The notes: generated by a model from the letters alone, not told the origin. 64,000 bases of DNA from CBDCFV01 sp965216425 (GCA_965216425.1 CBDCFV010000007.1:248001-312000); one strand, 5' to 3'; counted from the first letter of the stretch, positions 1-8,570 are shown. Translations and numbers: made by a program.

Positions 1-1220
1 CGGGTGGCCCGGAAGCGGCTTTCTCTGTCGAGCGCACCGTCGACTTGATTGCAAGAGAGTTGGACTTGGACCCGGCTGAGGTCCGCCGCAGGAATCTTAT
101 TCAACCCGATGCCTTTCCGTACCACACGCCCACCGGAATTACCTACGACTCCGGTAACTACGAGGAGGTCTTCGACCGGGCGTTGGAGCTTTCGGAATAC
201 GCCAAATGGCGGGAAAGGGCGTCGCAAAACGAACAGGCCCAACAACCGTTAATTGGAGTCGGAATCGCCGCAGTGACAAAAGGGTCGGGGGCTCATGGGG
301 AGCGGCGTTCGGACAACGCTAGAGTGCTTATCGAGCCATCGGGTCGCATCTCCACCTTCAGCGGCGTCTCGCCCCACGGGCAGGGCACCGAGACCACTTT
401 TGCCCAAATTGTGGCCGACGAGCTTGGGGTAACTCCGGCGGATGTCCACATGTACCACAGCGATACTGAGTTATTCCCATCCGGTGGCGGCACCGGGGCC
501 AGTCGAGGTATCACCGTCGGCGGTTCAACCGTCCTCACTGCCGCCCAGGAAGCCAAGGCCAAGCTGATACGCATAGCATCTCATCTGTTGGAGTGTCGCG
601 CGGATGACGTAGTCTTCCAACAAGGCAGAGTGTTCCACAGCCAGCAGCCCAGTGCGGATATTCCATTCTCCCAAGTTGCCGCAGCAGCCTACGACGAAGA
701 ACTCTTGCCGCCTGACGTGGAACCGGGGCTCGATTTCAATGCCAGCTACACTCTTCCAGACAACCCCTATGCCTTTGGAACTCACGTCGCCGTCGTAGAA
801 TTGTCACGAGAGACCGGAGACATCAAAATCCTTCGTTACGTTGCGGTGCATGATGCCGGGCGCATCCTCAATCCTTTATTGGCCGAAGGGCAGGTCCAAG
901 GAGGCTTCATCCAGGGACTGGGGCAGGCTTTGCTGGAAGGGATGGAGTTTACTGACGAAGGGCAGCCCCTCACCGGCAGCCTTATGGACTACGCTGTTCC
1001 CAAGGCCAGCGACACGCCGGAGGTGACCTTGGACACGATGGAAACGCTGTCGCCTCTGAACCCGCTTGGTGCTAAGGGCATCGGCGAACTGCCGACGGTG
1101 GCCGCTCCGGCCGCATTGACCAACGCGGTCATGGATGCTCTGTACAATTCGGGGGTGCGGCACATCGACACCCCATTGACTCGGGAAAAAGTATGGCGGG
1201 CCATCAACTCGCCCCGTTAG
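1..1220 (+). CDS. Xanthine/CO dehydrogenase-family molybdopterin-binding subunit, 5'-truncated
   Basis: The reading frame is open from base 3, so the N-terminus lies outside the window; roughly the last 405 residues are present. The first residues (GGPEAAF, then VERTVDLIARELDLDPAEVRRRN) match the conserved segment of the large subunit of xanthine dehydrogenase, aldehyde oxidase and CoxL-type enzymes. Downstream come a HGQGTETTFAQIVADELGV segment, a glycine-rich stretch (GGGTGASRG) and GAKGIGELP near the C-terminus, whose GxGE glutamate is the usual catalytic base at the molybdenum site. The enzyme would hydroxylate or oxidise a small organic substrate with FAD and 2Fe-2S partners. Those partners are not visible here, and the substrate cannot be told from sequence. 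Confidence 0.9.
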   Translation, partial: GGPEAAFSVERTVDLIARELDLDPAEVRRRNLIQPDAFPYHTPTGITYDSGNYEEVFDRALELSEYAKWRERASQNEQAQQPLIGVGIAAVTKGSGAHGERRSDNARVLIEPSGRISTFSGVSPHGQGTETTFAQIVADELGVTPADVHMYHSDTELFPSGGGTGASRGITVGGSTVLTAAQEAKAKLIRIASHLLECRADDVVFQQGRVFHSQQPSADIPFSQVAAAAYDEELLPPDVEPGLDFNASYTLPDNPYAFGTHVAVVELSRETGDIKILRYVAVHDAGRILNPLLAEGQVQGGFIQGLGQALLEGMEFTDEGQPLTGSLMDYAVPKASDTPEVTLDTMETLSPLNPLGAKGIGELPTVAAPAALTNAVMDALYNSGVRHIDTPLTREKVWRAINSPR

Positions 1221-1230
1221 ACCAAAGAAA

Positions 1231-1260
1231 TTAGACCTCTCCCACTCGGGAGAGGTCTAA
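1231..1260 (-). terminator. Stem-loop between convergent genes
   Basis: A perfect 13-bp inverted repeat (TTAGACCTCTCCC and GGGAGAGGTCTAA) encloses the loop ACTC between the end of the molybdopterin gene and the end of the leftward amidase. Read leftward, the stem is followed by the T-rich run TTTCTTTGG, so it fits a terminator for the amidase operon. On the + strand an A-run follows instead, making it a poor intrinsic terminator in that direction. Confidence 0.6.
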
Positions 1261-1324
1261 AAAGAAGCCCGAAAGTCCTCGCGCTGTCTGGGAGAGGGTT
1301 AGAGCTGCCGGACCAGTTGGACTG

Positions 1325-2752
1325 TCAGCCCGCTACGGCAGGCCAGTGTCCTACGGCGGGTGAAATAGACTCATAACCTTGGGCTACCCGGAACAGTCTG
1401 GACTCGTCGAAGGGGCTACCGATGAATTGAATCCCTATCGGAAGCCCGCTTTCGGTGAAACCGCAAGGAACGGAAATGGCGGGCAGCCCGGTAGCGTTCA
1501 TGGGGCTGGTGTTCCGGGAGATAAGGGATGACCCCGGCCCCCGGACACGGTGGTCTGTGCCTTCCAGGTTGATGTACGGCGCGTCGATGCGAGGCGCGGG
1601 GACCGGGGAGGTGGGGGTAACCAGGAAGTCCACCTCGGTCAATATCCTGGCGTGCTCCTCTTTTATGATCCGCTGGACCTTCATTGACTTGGAATAGTCC
1701 CGCCCCAGAACAAACTGGCCGGCCAGAGTACGGTACAAGGTGTCCGGCCCGTAGTCCTCGCGGTTGGCGTTGATGTACGGCTCGTGGGTTACGATCCTGT
1801 CGGCCATGGCGGCGATGTTCAATGCCCCCGCGTACTCCATGCTGGGGACCCTTACCTCCTGGATGATAACGCCCAATTCTTGAAGGGCCTCAATTGCCAG
1901 CCGTATGGTTTCTTCCACTTCGCCGTCGAGTTCCTCGAAATAGTAGTTGGATGGGACGCCGATCTTCAGTCCGGCGAGGTTTTGTCCCAACGCCGCCGCA
2001 TAGTCCGGCACGGGTACGGGTATAGTGCTGGGGTCAAGGGAGTCGTAACCGGCGATGGCCTGCAACACCAACGCGCTGTCGCTGACCGACCGGGTCATCG
2101 GCCCGATGTGGTCTCCGTTGAAGCTCGTTACCAGCAAGCCGCGTTGACTGACCCGTCCGAAGGTCTGCTTGAGCCCCACCACGCCGCAGAAGGTGCCGGG
2201 CAACCGGACGGAGCCGCCAAGGTCGGTGCCAAGCGAGGCAAAGGTCACGCCGCTGGCCACGTTGGCCGCGCCGCCCCCGCTGGAGCCGCCGGGGATGTGG
2301 TCCAAGTCCCACGGGTTATGCACGGGGCCGTAAAAGGGATTGTTGGATGTTGCGCCGGCGGCGAACTCCTCCAGGTTCTCCTTGCCCAGGATTATCGCGC
2401 CGGCCTGCTTGCATCGCCTGACCACCTCGGCGTCCTCGTCAGGCACATAATCGGCCAGGACACGAGTGCCCAGAGTGGTCAGAATCCCTGCGGTGGCGAG
2501 ATTGTCCTTGATCCCGATGGGGATGCCCTGCAACGGGCCCAAGTATTCGCCCCGTGCTATGGCCGCCTCTTGTTCCCGCGCTTGGCTGCGCGCTTGGTTG
2601 TGCAGGATGGTGATGAAGGAGTTCAGCTGTGGCTGCAAGCGTTCCGCACGGTCTAAAGCCGCCTCGGTCAACTCCACCGGCGAGACTTCGCCGGCCCTGA
2701 TTCTGGGCGATATCTCGGTGATTGTGAGTTTAAGCAGGTCCTCGTTAGCCAT
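1325..2752 (-). CDS. Amidase signature family enzyme (GatA-like)
   Basis: A 475-aa amidase-signature hydrolase. The Ser-cisSer-Lys triad is visible: Lys in PIGIKDN (about residue 83), the cis-Ser in PGGSSGGG, and the nucleophilic Ser in GTDLGGSVRLP. It lies 3' of a 66-aa GatC-like gene whose coding sequence overlaps its start by 8 bases, which suggests translational coupling. The family includes the GatA subunit of tRNA amidotransferase and many stand-alone amidases. No gatB is adjacent, and the small partner suggests a catabolic two-subunit amidase of the AtzE/AtzG kind at least as much as tRNA amidation. I prefer the neutral name. Confidence 0.85.
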   Translation of the reverse strand: MANEDLLKLTITEISPRIRAGEVSPVELTEAALDRAERLQPQLNSFITILHNQARSQAREQEAAIARGEYLGPLQGIPIGIKDNLATAGILTTLGTRVLADYVPDEDAEVVRRCKQAGAIILGKENLEEFAAGATSNNPFYGPVHNPWDLDHIPGGSSGGGAANVASGVTFASLGTDLGGSVRLPGTFCGVVGLKQTFGRVSQRGLLVTSFNGDHIGPMTRSVSDSALVLQAIAGYDSLDPSTIPVPVPDYAAALGQNLAGLKIGVPSNYYFEELDGEVEETIRLAIEALQELGVIIQEVRVPSMEYAGALNIAAMADRIVTHEPYINANREDYGPDTLYRTLAGQFVLGRDYSKSMKVQRIIKEEHARILTEVDFLVTPTSPVPAPRIDAPYINLEGTDHRVRGPGSSLISRNTSPMNATGLPAISVPCGFTESGLPIGIQFIGSPFDESRLFRVAQGYESISPAVGHWPAVAG

Positions 2753-2945
2753 CGGAGTCGCCTCCTTCGTCGACCTTCAAAAGGCGACCGGACATGACAT
2801 TGGATAGGTCCAACTCCCGCAGTTTCTCTACCTCGTCCAGATAGTTGTTCAACTCCGGCTCAATAAGGTCGAGTTCGCTGTCGGAAAGCTCGAAGCCGTG
2901 GAAGTCTCTAATCATCGCTCTCAGAGTGTCTTTCGAAACGGGCAT
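2745..2945 (-). CDS. GatC/AtzG-like small subunit
   Basis: A 66-aa acidic helical protein. It starts with ATG after a GAGGTGA ribosome-binding site and overlaps the amidase start by 8 bases. The pattern FELSDSELDLIEPELNNYLDEVEKL followed by a short tail is what GatC-like and AtzG-like subunits show; these wrap around and stabilise an amidase partner. The same pattern (HFELSEEELTSF...) is fused to the N-terminus of the second amidase of this window at 57747-59261. Function is inferred from this and from the overlap; the protein is short and diverged. Confidence 0.65.
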   Translation of the reverse strand: MPVSKDTLRAMIRDFHGFELSDSELDLIEPELNNYLDEVEKLRELDLSNVMSGRLLKVDEGGDSDG

Positions 2946-2983
2946 GCGTTCACCTCATCTTTGGGGCCGCGGTTCGGCTGAGT

Positions 2984-2996
2984 GTACAGTCTGTAC
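2984..2996. promoter_or_regulatory. 13-bp palindrome between divergent genes
   Basis: GTACAG, a central T, then CTGTAC form a perfect inverted repeat in the 220-bp gap between the divergent amidase operon and accDA. Its position about 40 bp upstream of the GatC-like start fits an operator. No known regulator is recognised. A second hairpin (GCCTTTTC/GAAAAGGC, 3032-3051) lies nearby and has no T-run. Confidence 0.3.
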
Positions 2997-3165
2997 TTGG
3001 GGGTGGCAATAGCGCAGGAGAAGAGCTCAGGGCCTTTTCATTTGAAAAGGCTCTGTCGACTTGCGACTGTGCACTGCATTTAATTTTTGGAATGCATTTA
3101 GTATCATTACTTCAGTGTTTCCTGGATGCTCATTCTGGGTGCGTGCTCGGTTTCGAGTTGATTAA

Positions 3166-5007
3166 TTGAGGAATCTAGCCAACTTCCTGGTCCATTTATT
3201 CGGGCGTGACGGGGATCTAAGGCGCTCCTATCTCTCTGCCGTTCATGACCGTTGCCTGCTGTGTGAAGAGCTTATCAGCGAGTCGCCAGCGTACTTGACC
3301 TACCGTGTCTGTCCATATTGCCGGTTCCATTACACTTTGTCGGCCAGGCAGCGGGTAGAGTTGTTGGCGGACAAACGGACGTTCAAAGAGTCCCACAAGT
3401 ACCTCAGTTCTGTGGCGCCGTTGTCTTTCAGTAGGCGGAACCCGTACCAGAAGTTGATCTCCCGCGACCAGAACCGCACAGGGTTGACCGAAGCGGCCGT
3501 TATCGGACGCTGCCGTATTGACGGCATGGAAGTGATGCTGGTGGTGTTGGACTTCGGGTTTATGGGTGGGAGCATGGGCAGCGTGGTTGGGGAAAAAGTC
3601 GCCACTGCCTTAGAGACAGCCGCCCGCCGCGATTTGCCGTTGGTGGCGCTGGTTACCGGCGGCGGTGCAAGGGTGCAGGAGGGTGTACTGTCGCTGATGC
3701 AAATGGCCAAGACGGTAACGGCCGCCAACCGTTTGCGAGAAAAAGGCGCCCCGTTCATCGTGGTGCTGGCTAACCCCTCTACCGGACAAGCCTACGCCAG
3801 CTTCGCTAACTTGGCTGACGTGATCATCGCCGAGCCCGGGTCGCTTATTGGCCTGTCGCCTTTGCGAACGTTGCAGGAACAGGCCAAAGCCCCCCTGCCC
3901 CTAGACGCCCACACCGCCGAGTCTCACTTGGGCCATGGTCTGCTGGACAACGTAGTTGACCGTGAGGTCCTCCATTCCCGGTTGTCCACGTTGCTGCAAA
4001 TTCTCACGGCACAAAAACAGAACAATACCGACCTCAAGGACTTGCTGAAGTCGGAACTTGACGAGTTGGACGATTACCAACCGGAGCCTTGGGAAGCCGT
4101 TACCGTAGCCCGAAATGACGAGCGCCCCTTGGCGTCCAGCTACCTGAGGGCTATGCTCGACCCCTTTATTGAGTTGCATGGAGACCGGCTGAACAGCGAT
4201 GACCGTTCGATCGTCGGTGGAGTGGGTTTCCTTTGCGGAGAGCCGGTCGCCGTGATAGGCCAGCAGCGTCCTCTGTCACTGGAGGGGGAACGTTACCACG
4301 TCTATCCGGATGGGCTGCGCAAAGCCCAACGAGTGATAAATATTTCAGCCCGGTTCAAATTACCTTTGATCACTTTGATAGACACGCAAGGGGCTGATCC
4401 CAGCATAGAAGCTGAAGAGCACGGTATCGGCAATGCTATAGCCACCACGTTGTCGCTGATGGTGGACGTGCCTACTCCGGTGGTCTCAGTGATCATTGGA
4501 GAGGCCGGCAGCGAGGGGGCCTTGGCGTTGAGCCTTTCCGACCAGATATTGATGCAGCAATACGCCATATATTCGCCCATTACCTTGAACCATAACCTGG
4601 GCGGCACCTATCCGGACCACATGCTGAACCGTGAAGCTGCAGAGGCATTGATGCTAACTGCACAGGACTGCTTGGAGTTGGGGATTGTCGACCAAGTGGT
4701 GCCTGAGCCGCAGGGTGGCTCCCACACCAACCAACGGGAGGCCTCGCTAATGCTTCAAGCTGCATTGATCAAGCAGTTGAACGAGTTGTCGAAGTTGTCT
4801 CAGAGTAGGCTCCTCAAACGACGTTATCAAAAATTCCGCCGGATGGGGGAGCAAAGCAAGTATTCACAGGAAGCCATGACCTACGAAGTAGAGCTATTGA
4901 AGGGGATTTCTTCCGGGGAGGGCAACTCGCAGTCCGGCCGGCGCTGGCGTAAGAAAAAAGCCTCGAAGGGTGACCCCCCCAAGGCTGTTGTTTCAACCGT
5001 AGAGTAA
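3166..5007 (+). CDS. accDA: Acetyl-CoA carboxylase carboxyltransferase, beta-alpha fusion
   Basis: One 613-aa chain carries both carboxyltransferase halves. Residues 1-300 resemble AccD: a zinc ribbon with Cys 30, 33, 49 and 52, then the crotonase-fold core with VTGGGARVQEG. Residues 305-613 resemble AccA (PFIELHGDRLNSDDRSIVGGVG; EAGSEGALALSLSD). The chain moves CO2 from carboxybiotin to acetyl-CoA to make malonyl-CoA. AccD and AccA are separate genes in most bacteria. The start shown is TTG directly after an in-frame TAA and lacks a clear ribosome-binding site, so the real start may be a little downstream. The C-terminal 40 residues are basic and low-complexity. Biotin carboxylase and BCCP are not in the window. 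Confidence 0.9.
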   Translation: MRNLANFLVHLFGRDGDLRRSYLSAVHDRCLLCEELISESPAYLTYRVCPYCRFHYTLSARQRVELLADKRTFKESHKYLSSVAPLSFSRRNPYQKLISRDQNRTGLTEAAVIGRCRIDGMEVMLVVLDFGFMGGSMGSVVGEKVATALETAARRDLPLVALVTGGGARVQEGVLSLMQMAKTVTAANRLREKGAPFIVVLANPSTGQAYASFANLADVIIAEPGSLIGLSPLRTLQEQAKAPLPLDAHTAESHLGHGLLDNVVDREVLHSRLSTLLQILTAQKQNNTDLKDLLKSELDELDDYQPEPWEAVTVARNDERPLASSYLRAMLDPFIELHGDRLNSDDRSIVGGVGFLCGEPVAVIGQQRPLSLEGERYHVYPDGLRKAQRVINISARFKLPLITLIDTQGADPSIEAEEHGIGNAIATTLSLMVDVPTPVVSVIIGEAGSEGALALSLSDQILMQQYAIYSPITLNHNLGGTYPDHMLNREAAEALMLTAQDCLELGIVDQVVPEPQGGSHTNQREASLMLQAALIKQLNELSKLSQSRLLKRRYQKFRRMGEQSKYSQEAMTYEVELLKGISSGEGNSQSGRRWRKKKASKGDPPKAVVSTVE

Positions 5008-5020
5008 CCGGGGCCTACGG

Positions 5021-5830
5021 TTAGCTTGCCTCCCGTCCCAGTTCTTGCAGGCTCCGCCTGATTCCCGTGGCCAAGTGGGAGTATTCCTCGGCAACGGAGC
5101 CGTCCAGCAGGGCAGTGGGCTTTGAAGTATCCCGGTATGAAGAGCTCATGGCCAGATTGCCCAGGAACGGCGCTTCCACGTCCTGGGCTAACTTTCTTCC
5201 GCCGCCCTCGCCGAATATGTCCCCGGTGTAGTTTTCCACTATCCCCAGGACGTTGAGGTTCAGCTTGCGGATCATGTTAATGCATCGCTTGGCGTCCATG
5301 TTGGCCAAAAGCTGCGGCGTGCTTACGACAACGAAACCGTCCATAGGCACGGTCTGCATCACCGTTAATGGGGAATCCGACGTTCCCGGTGGAAGGTCGA
5401 CAACCAGGTAGTCCAAGTCACCCCAGTCGGTAACTTGCAGGAACTGGTTAATGGCGTTATGGATCATGGGGCCGCGCCAAATAATGGCCTCCTCTTCGTT
5501 TTCTTGGAAGAAGGCCATGGACACCACCCGGACCCCCCATTTTTCCGAAGGGTGGATTTGGCCGTCCACATAGTCCGGCTTATCTTCGATACCCAGGACC
5601 TTGGTAACGTTGGGGCAATCGATATCCACATCCAGAATGCCTACTTGGTTGCCTTCCTGTGCAAGCGTAACGGCCAAGTTGACCGCCACCGTAGTCTTGC
5701 CGACCCCCCCTTTGCCACTGTAGACGCCGATCTTGGTCTTGATTTTGGAGAGTCTATCGGTGATCTGGCGCTTTTGCTCCCAGGTCCGTTTAATCTGTTC
5801 CAGCCGCGCATTTTGCTGGGGGGTTGTCAT
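5021..5830 (-). CDS. Mrp/NBP35-family P-loop ATPase lacking the CxxC motif
   Basis: A 269-aa protein with a deviant Walker A motif (GKGGVGKTT, residues 39-47), a switch segment VVDLPPGTSD (about 144-152) and overall Mrp/ApbC similarity. Such proteins carry Fe-S clusters to apoproteins. In the usual family a CPxC pair sits between the ENM and FGxGGG segments. Here the text runs ENYTGDIFGEGGG (199-211), so that pair is deleted. A cysteine instead follows the second Asp of DVDIDCPN (Cys72). Just upstream on the same strand is a MIP18/SufT-like gene, a common partner in Fe-S assembly. The role is probably Fe-S targeting, but with altered cluster binding. Confidence 0.8.
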   Translation of the reverse strand: MTTPQQNARLEQIKRTWEQKRQITDRLSKIKTKIGVYSGKGGVGKTTVAVNLAVTLAQEGNQVGILDVDIDCPNVTKVLGIEDKPDYVDGQIHPSEKWGVRVVSMAFFQENEEEAIIWRGPMIHNAINQFLQVTDWGDLDYLVVDLPPGTSDSPLTVMQTVPMDGFVVVSTPQLLANMDAKRCINMIRKLNLNVLGIVENYTGDIFGEGGGRKLAQDVEAPFLGNLAMSSSYRDTSKPTALLDGSVAEEYSHLATGIRRSLQELGREAS

Positions 5831-5903
5831 CCAATCCTCCCGCCGGACTTCGTCTTATCGGAGCTCAAAATTGCCGGTGCTGCGAAAGCGAAAGCCCCAT
5901 ACC

Positions 5904-6209
5904 CTAGATTCCCAACTGGGACCTGGCTTCTTCGCTGATCAAGTCTGGAGACCAGGGCGGGTCAAAGACCAACTCTATCTCCACCTCTCCGACGCCTTCA
6001 ACGTCTTGAATTGCCCATTCCGCTTGCTGGGCAATGAATGGCCCCATCCCGCAACCTGGGAAGGTGAGCGTCATTTGCACGTATACGTCGCCCTCGTTGA
6101 CTTGGACGTCGTATATCAGTCCCAAGTCCACAACGTTTACCGGTATCTCCGGATCGTAGACTGTCTTCAAGCATTCGTAGATGTCAGCCGAGTTGAACTG
6201 CGTTGTCAT
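5904..6209 (-). CDS. MIP18 family (SufT/PaaD-like) Fe-S assembly protein
   Basis: A 101-aa protein with the family signature: DPEIPVNVVDLGLIYDV at the front, then LTFPGCGMG carrying the conserved cysteine. MIP18/DUF59 proteins help deliver Fe-S clusters to targets. It is the first gene of a two-gene leftward unit with the Mrp-like ATPase 73 bases downstream. The C-terminal segment FDPPWSPDLISEEARSQLGI is typical of the SufT-like branch. Confidence 0.85.
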   Translation of the reverse strand: MTTQFNSADIYECLKTVYDPEIPVNVVDLGLIYDVQVNEGDVYVQMTLTFPGCGMGPFIAQQAEWAIQDVEGVGEVEIELVFDPPWSPDLISEEARSQLGI

Positions 6210-6303
6210 TGTCGCCTCCGAAGGGGCTGGATGGATTTATTAATGGATTCATTATAGGGACAGTTGACTCTATTGAGCAACAATAGCCAAATAGCCGCTG
6301 CTG

Positions 6304-7272
6304 TTAAGGTATCAATAAGACCTTTCCGGTGGTGGCGCGGCCCTCCAACTGCCGGTGGGCCTCGGCCGCCTCTGACAGAGGGAAGATATGCTCGACGCGC
6401 AGCTTCAATTCGCCGGACTGCACCCAACCCAGGATGTCGTTGGCCCGTTGTTCCAGTTCTTCACGGGTGGCGGTGTAGTCGGCCAAGCCGGGCCGCGTCA
6501 GGAACAAGGAGCCGTTGGACAGGATGCGAGGGTCTTTTGGCGGGACCGGGCCGCTGGCCTGCCCGTAAAGGACCATGTAGCCTCGCCGCCCCAAGCAACT
6601 GATGCTTTGATCGAAGGTTGTTTTGGCCACCGAGTCGTAGACTACTTGAACACCTTCGCCGTTCGTGGACCGCTTCACCTCTTCGGCGAAGTCCTGCTGG
6701 GTGTAAAGGATGACTTCGTCAGCGCCTGCCTGTCTTGCCAAGTCCGCCTTGGCTTCGGTGGAAACCGTAGAGAACACATAGCCGCCCAACTGTTTAACCA
6801 TCTGGATTAGCAACAAGCCCACGCCGCCGGCTCCTGCATGTATCAACACCCGGTCGCCGTTTTTTACCGGATAGGTAGAGTAACAAAGGTAGTGGGCCGT
6901 CATGCCTTGCAGCATGACGGCGGCTCCGTCCCGCGCATCCAGCCCTGCTGGCATTTTAATCAATCTAGCCGATGGTATGATCGATTGCTCCGCATAGGCC
7001 CCTGGCGTGCTGCAATAAGTCACCAAGTCTCCTTCCTGGACTTCGGTCACTCCGGGTCCCACTCCGCGGACGGTGCCTGCGGCTTCCAATCCTATGATCC
7101 ACGGGAGGGATGGACTTGGGTTTACCCCGGCGCGAGTGTAGACGTCGGTGAAGTTCACGCCGGCCGCCTCTATTTGCACCAATGCTTGTCCCTCACCCGG
7201 CTGCGGGTCGGCCACGTCCTGGTACTTCAATACTTCGGGGCCGCCGTGTTCCGCCATTTGGACTGCTTTCAC
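6304..7272 (-). CDS. qor: NADPH:quinone oxidoreductase (zinc-independent MDR family)
   Basis: A 322-aa medium-chain dehydrogenase/reductase. The N-terminal catalytic fold includes AAGVNFTDVYTRAG, typical of quinone oxidoreductases that lack the zinc ligands. The Rossmann dinucleotide motif is AGAGGVGLLLIQMVKQLGG. The full family length is present. It would reduce quinones or activated alkenes with NADPH in the cytosol. It is separated from the Fe-S pair by 94 bases and may be its own transcription unit. Confidence 0.88.
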   Translation of the reverse strand: MKAVQMAEHGGPEVLKYQDVADPQPGEGQALVQIEAAGVNFTDVYTRAGVNPSPSLPWIIGLEAAGTVRGVGPGVTEVQEGDLVTYCSTPGAYAEQSIIPSARLIKMPAGLDARDGAAVMLQGMTAHYLCYSTYPVKNGDRVLIHAGAGGVGLLLIQMVKQLGGYVFSTVSTEAKADLARQAGADEVILYTQQDFAEEVKRSTNGEGVQVVYDSVAKTTFDQSISCLGRRGYMVLYGQASGPVPPKDPRILSNGSLFLTRPGLADYTATREELEQRANDILGWVQSGELKLRVEHIFPLSEAAEAHRQLEGRATTGKVLLIP

Positions 7273-7683
7273 AATGTTGCCTCCTGATTATCCATTCTAA
7301 AGTTTGGCTCTGACCGGACCGTGAAATAAGGCCTTTTATGATACCAGCCAGTGGAAGCGCTATGGATGCCGAATTGGCCTTTTGCATGGTTGCCTTGACT
7401 CTTGGTATGGCTGGAACGGACAAGGCAAGGGCACCGACGCGACGATAGTATACTCTCATACCACGGAGCCACCTACTTCAAGTTTTCGTTGCGATACTTT
7501 GGGGAAACTGCTATGATTACGGAGAGTGATGCGGTGTGAGAAACAATGTTGAAGCTACTGCAAGGCCAGCACTGTGCAGGCCGTTGGTCAAGCCCCAAAG
7601 GCTTCAATTGGAAGAATGCCCACACAGGTGAATAGCTTGATGTGGGCTTATTTGCGAATAGGCCAAGGGATGGAGGTATAGCA
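7273..7683. other. Intergenic region with a greA promoter
   Basis: This gap between the divergent qor and greA genes holds a good sigma70-type promoter on the + strand: TTGCGA at 7489-7494, a 17-bp spacer, and TATGAT at 7512-7517. Transcription would start near 7524, leaving a leader of about 160 nt before greA. I see no convincing gene or RNA element in the leader, although its length is unusual. The rest of the gap shows nothing I can assign. Confidence 0.5.
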
Positions 7684-8505
7684 TTGGTAAGCCAGAGTAG
7701 TCCGTCTCTCTCCGAAGCCCTGACTCGGTTTATTGCGGCCAAGAAGGGTGGGAAGAAGGCCCAGGATGGGCATCAAGAGCTTGGTCGTTTCGTAGCTTGG
7801 TGCGGGCGTGAGCGGAGTGTGAGCGACCTGTCTCCGTCGGAGGTTGCGGACTACGCCCAACACATAGGTCTGGGCGGTGTGGAGTCGGCCAGCCGGCTCA
7901 GCCCTTTGAAGATATTCCTTGCTTACCTGAAAGACGAAGGTTGGATACAAAACGGCCTTGCAGCACATTTAAGGGTACCAAGAACTCGTCGCAATAGCTT
8001 ATCCCGGACTGCCGGAGCTACCGCCTTGGCCGAAGAGGACGCCCCGCAGTTGAGCCAGGAAGGCTATAACAGGCTGCTGGCCCAGTTGGAGCAACTTAAA
8101 GGGGAGCGGGTCGGTGTCATCGCTGACATCCGCCGGGCTATGGAAGACAAAGACTTTCGTGAAAACGCGCCCCTCGAAGCAGCGAAGGAGCGCCAAGGCA
8201 TCGTGGAATCGAAGATCAGAGAGTTGGAAGCCAGCTTGGCAAACACGATCGTGATGGAGAGGGGACGCCGGGTCGCCCAGCAAAAAGTAGCAGTGGGTTC
8301 AAAGCTCACTTTGAAGGACGTTGGCTCGGGCAAGAAGATCAGCTACACTCTGGTGGATGTCCGGGAGGCCGACGTTTCTTCGGGAAAGATATCCACCGTG
8401 TCGCCAGTGGGGCATGCCTTGATGAACCGGCAAGTTGGCGAAGAGGTTGAGATCAACGTTCCACGCGGCACCCTCCGCTACCTCATTGAGAAGATCGGCA
8501 GCTAG
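7684..8505 (+). CDS. greA: Transcription elongation factor GreA with N-terminal SAM-like domain
   Basis: The start is TTG at 7684, seven bases after GGAGG, giving 273 aa; ordinary GreA is near 158 aa. Residues about 121-273 are a full GreA: coiled-coil hairpin (SQEGYNRLLAQLEQLKGER), basal DxxEN tip with the acidic pair (Asp157, Glu160 in KDFREN) that stimulates RNA cleavage by stalled polymerase, then the FKBP-like C-terminal domain. Residues about 7-100 are extra: LSEALTRFIAAKK ... LGRFVAWCGRERSVSDLSPSEVADYAQHI ... LKIFLAYLKDEGWI resembles the four-helix core-binding domain of XerC-type recombinases. A linker rich in Arg/Ser/Thr joins them. There is no recombinase catalytic domain. Confidence 0.88.
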   Translation: MVSQSSPSLSEALTRFIAAKKGGKKAQDGHQELGRFVAWCGRERSVSDLSPSEVADYAQHIGLGGVESASRLSPLKIFLAYLKDEGWIQNGLAAHLRVPRTRRNSLSRTAGATALAEEDAPQLSQEGYNRLLAQLEQLKGERVGVIADIRRAMEDKDFRENAPLEAAKERQGIVESKIRELEASLANTIVMERGRRVAQQKVAVGSKLTLKDVGSGKKISYTLVDVREADVSSGKISTVSPVGHALMNRQVGEEVEINVPRGTLRYLIEKIGS

Positions 8506-8537
8506 CCGCTCGCCAGTTCCACACCAGCCAAGACGTT

Positions 8538-8570
8538 AAAGAGGCCTGCATCTTGCAGGCCTCTTCATTT
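8538..8570. terminator. Bidirectional terminator between greA and the peroxiredoxin gene
   Basis: A 10-bp stem (GAGGCCTGCA and TGCAGGCCTC, 8541-8563) with a 3-nt loop is followed by TTCATTT on the + strand and preceded by TTAAA, which gives a short U-run for the leftward transcript. It sits between convergent genes. Confidence 0.75.

Noticed and set aside
1784..2656. Long open frame opposite the amidase (290 aa)
   Set aside because: It is antisense to a clear amidase, with no family resemblance; similar antisense frames occur opposite most GC-rich genes here.
3032..3051. Hairpin GCCTTTTC/GAAAAGGC as a terminator
   Set aside because: No T-run follows on either strand, and it lies between divergent genes.
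7684..8010. Tyrosine recombinase gene
   Set aside because: Only a core-binding-like segment is present; the chain continues directly into GreA with no catalytic Arg/His/Tyr domain.
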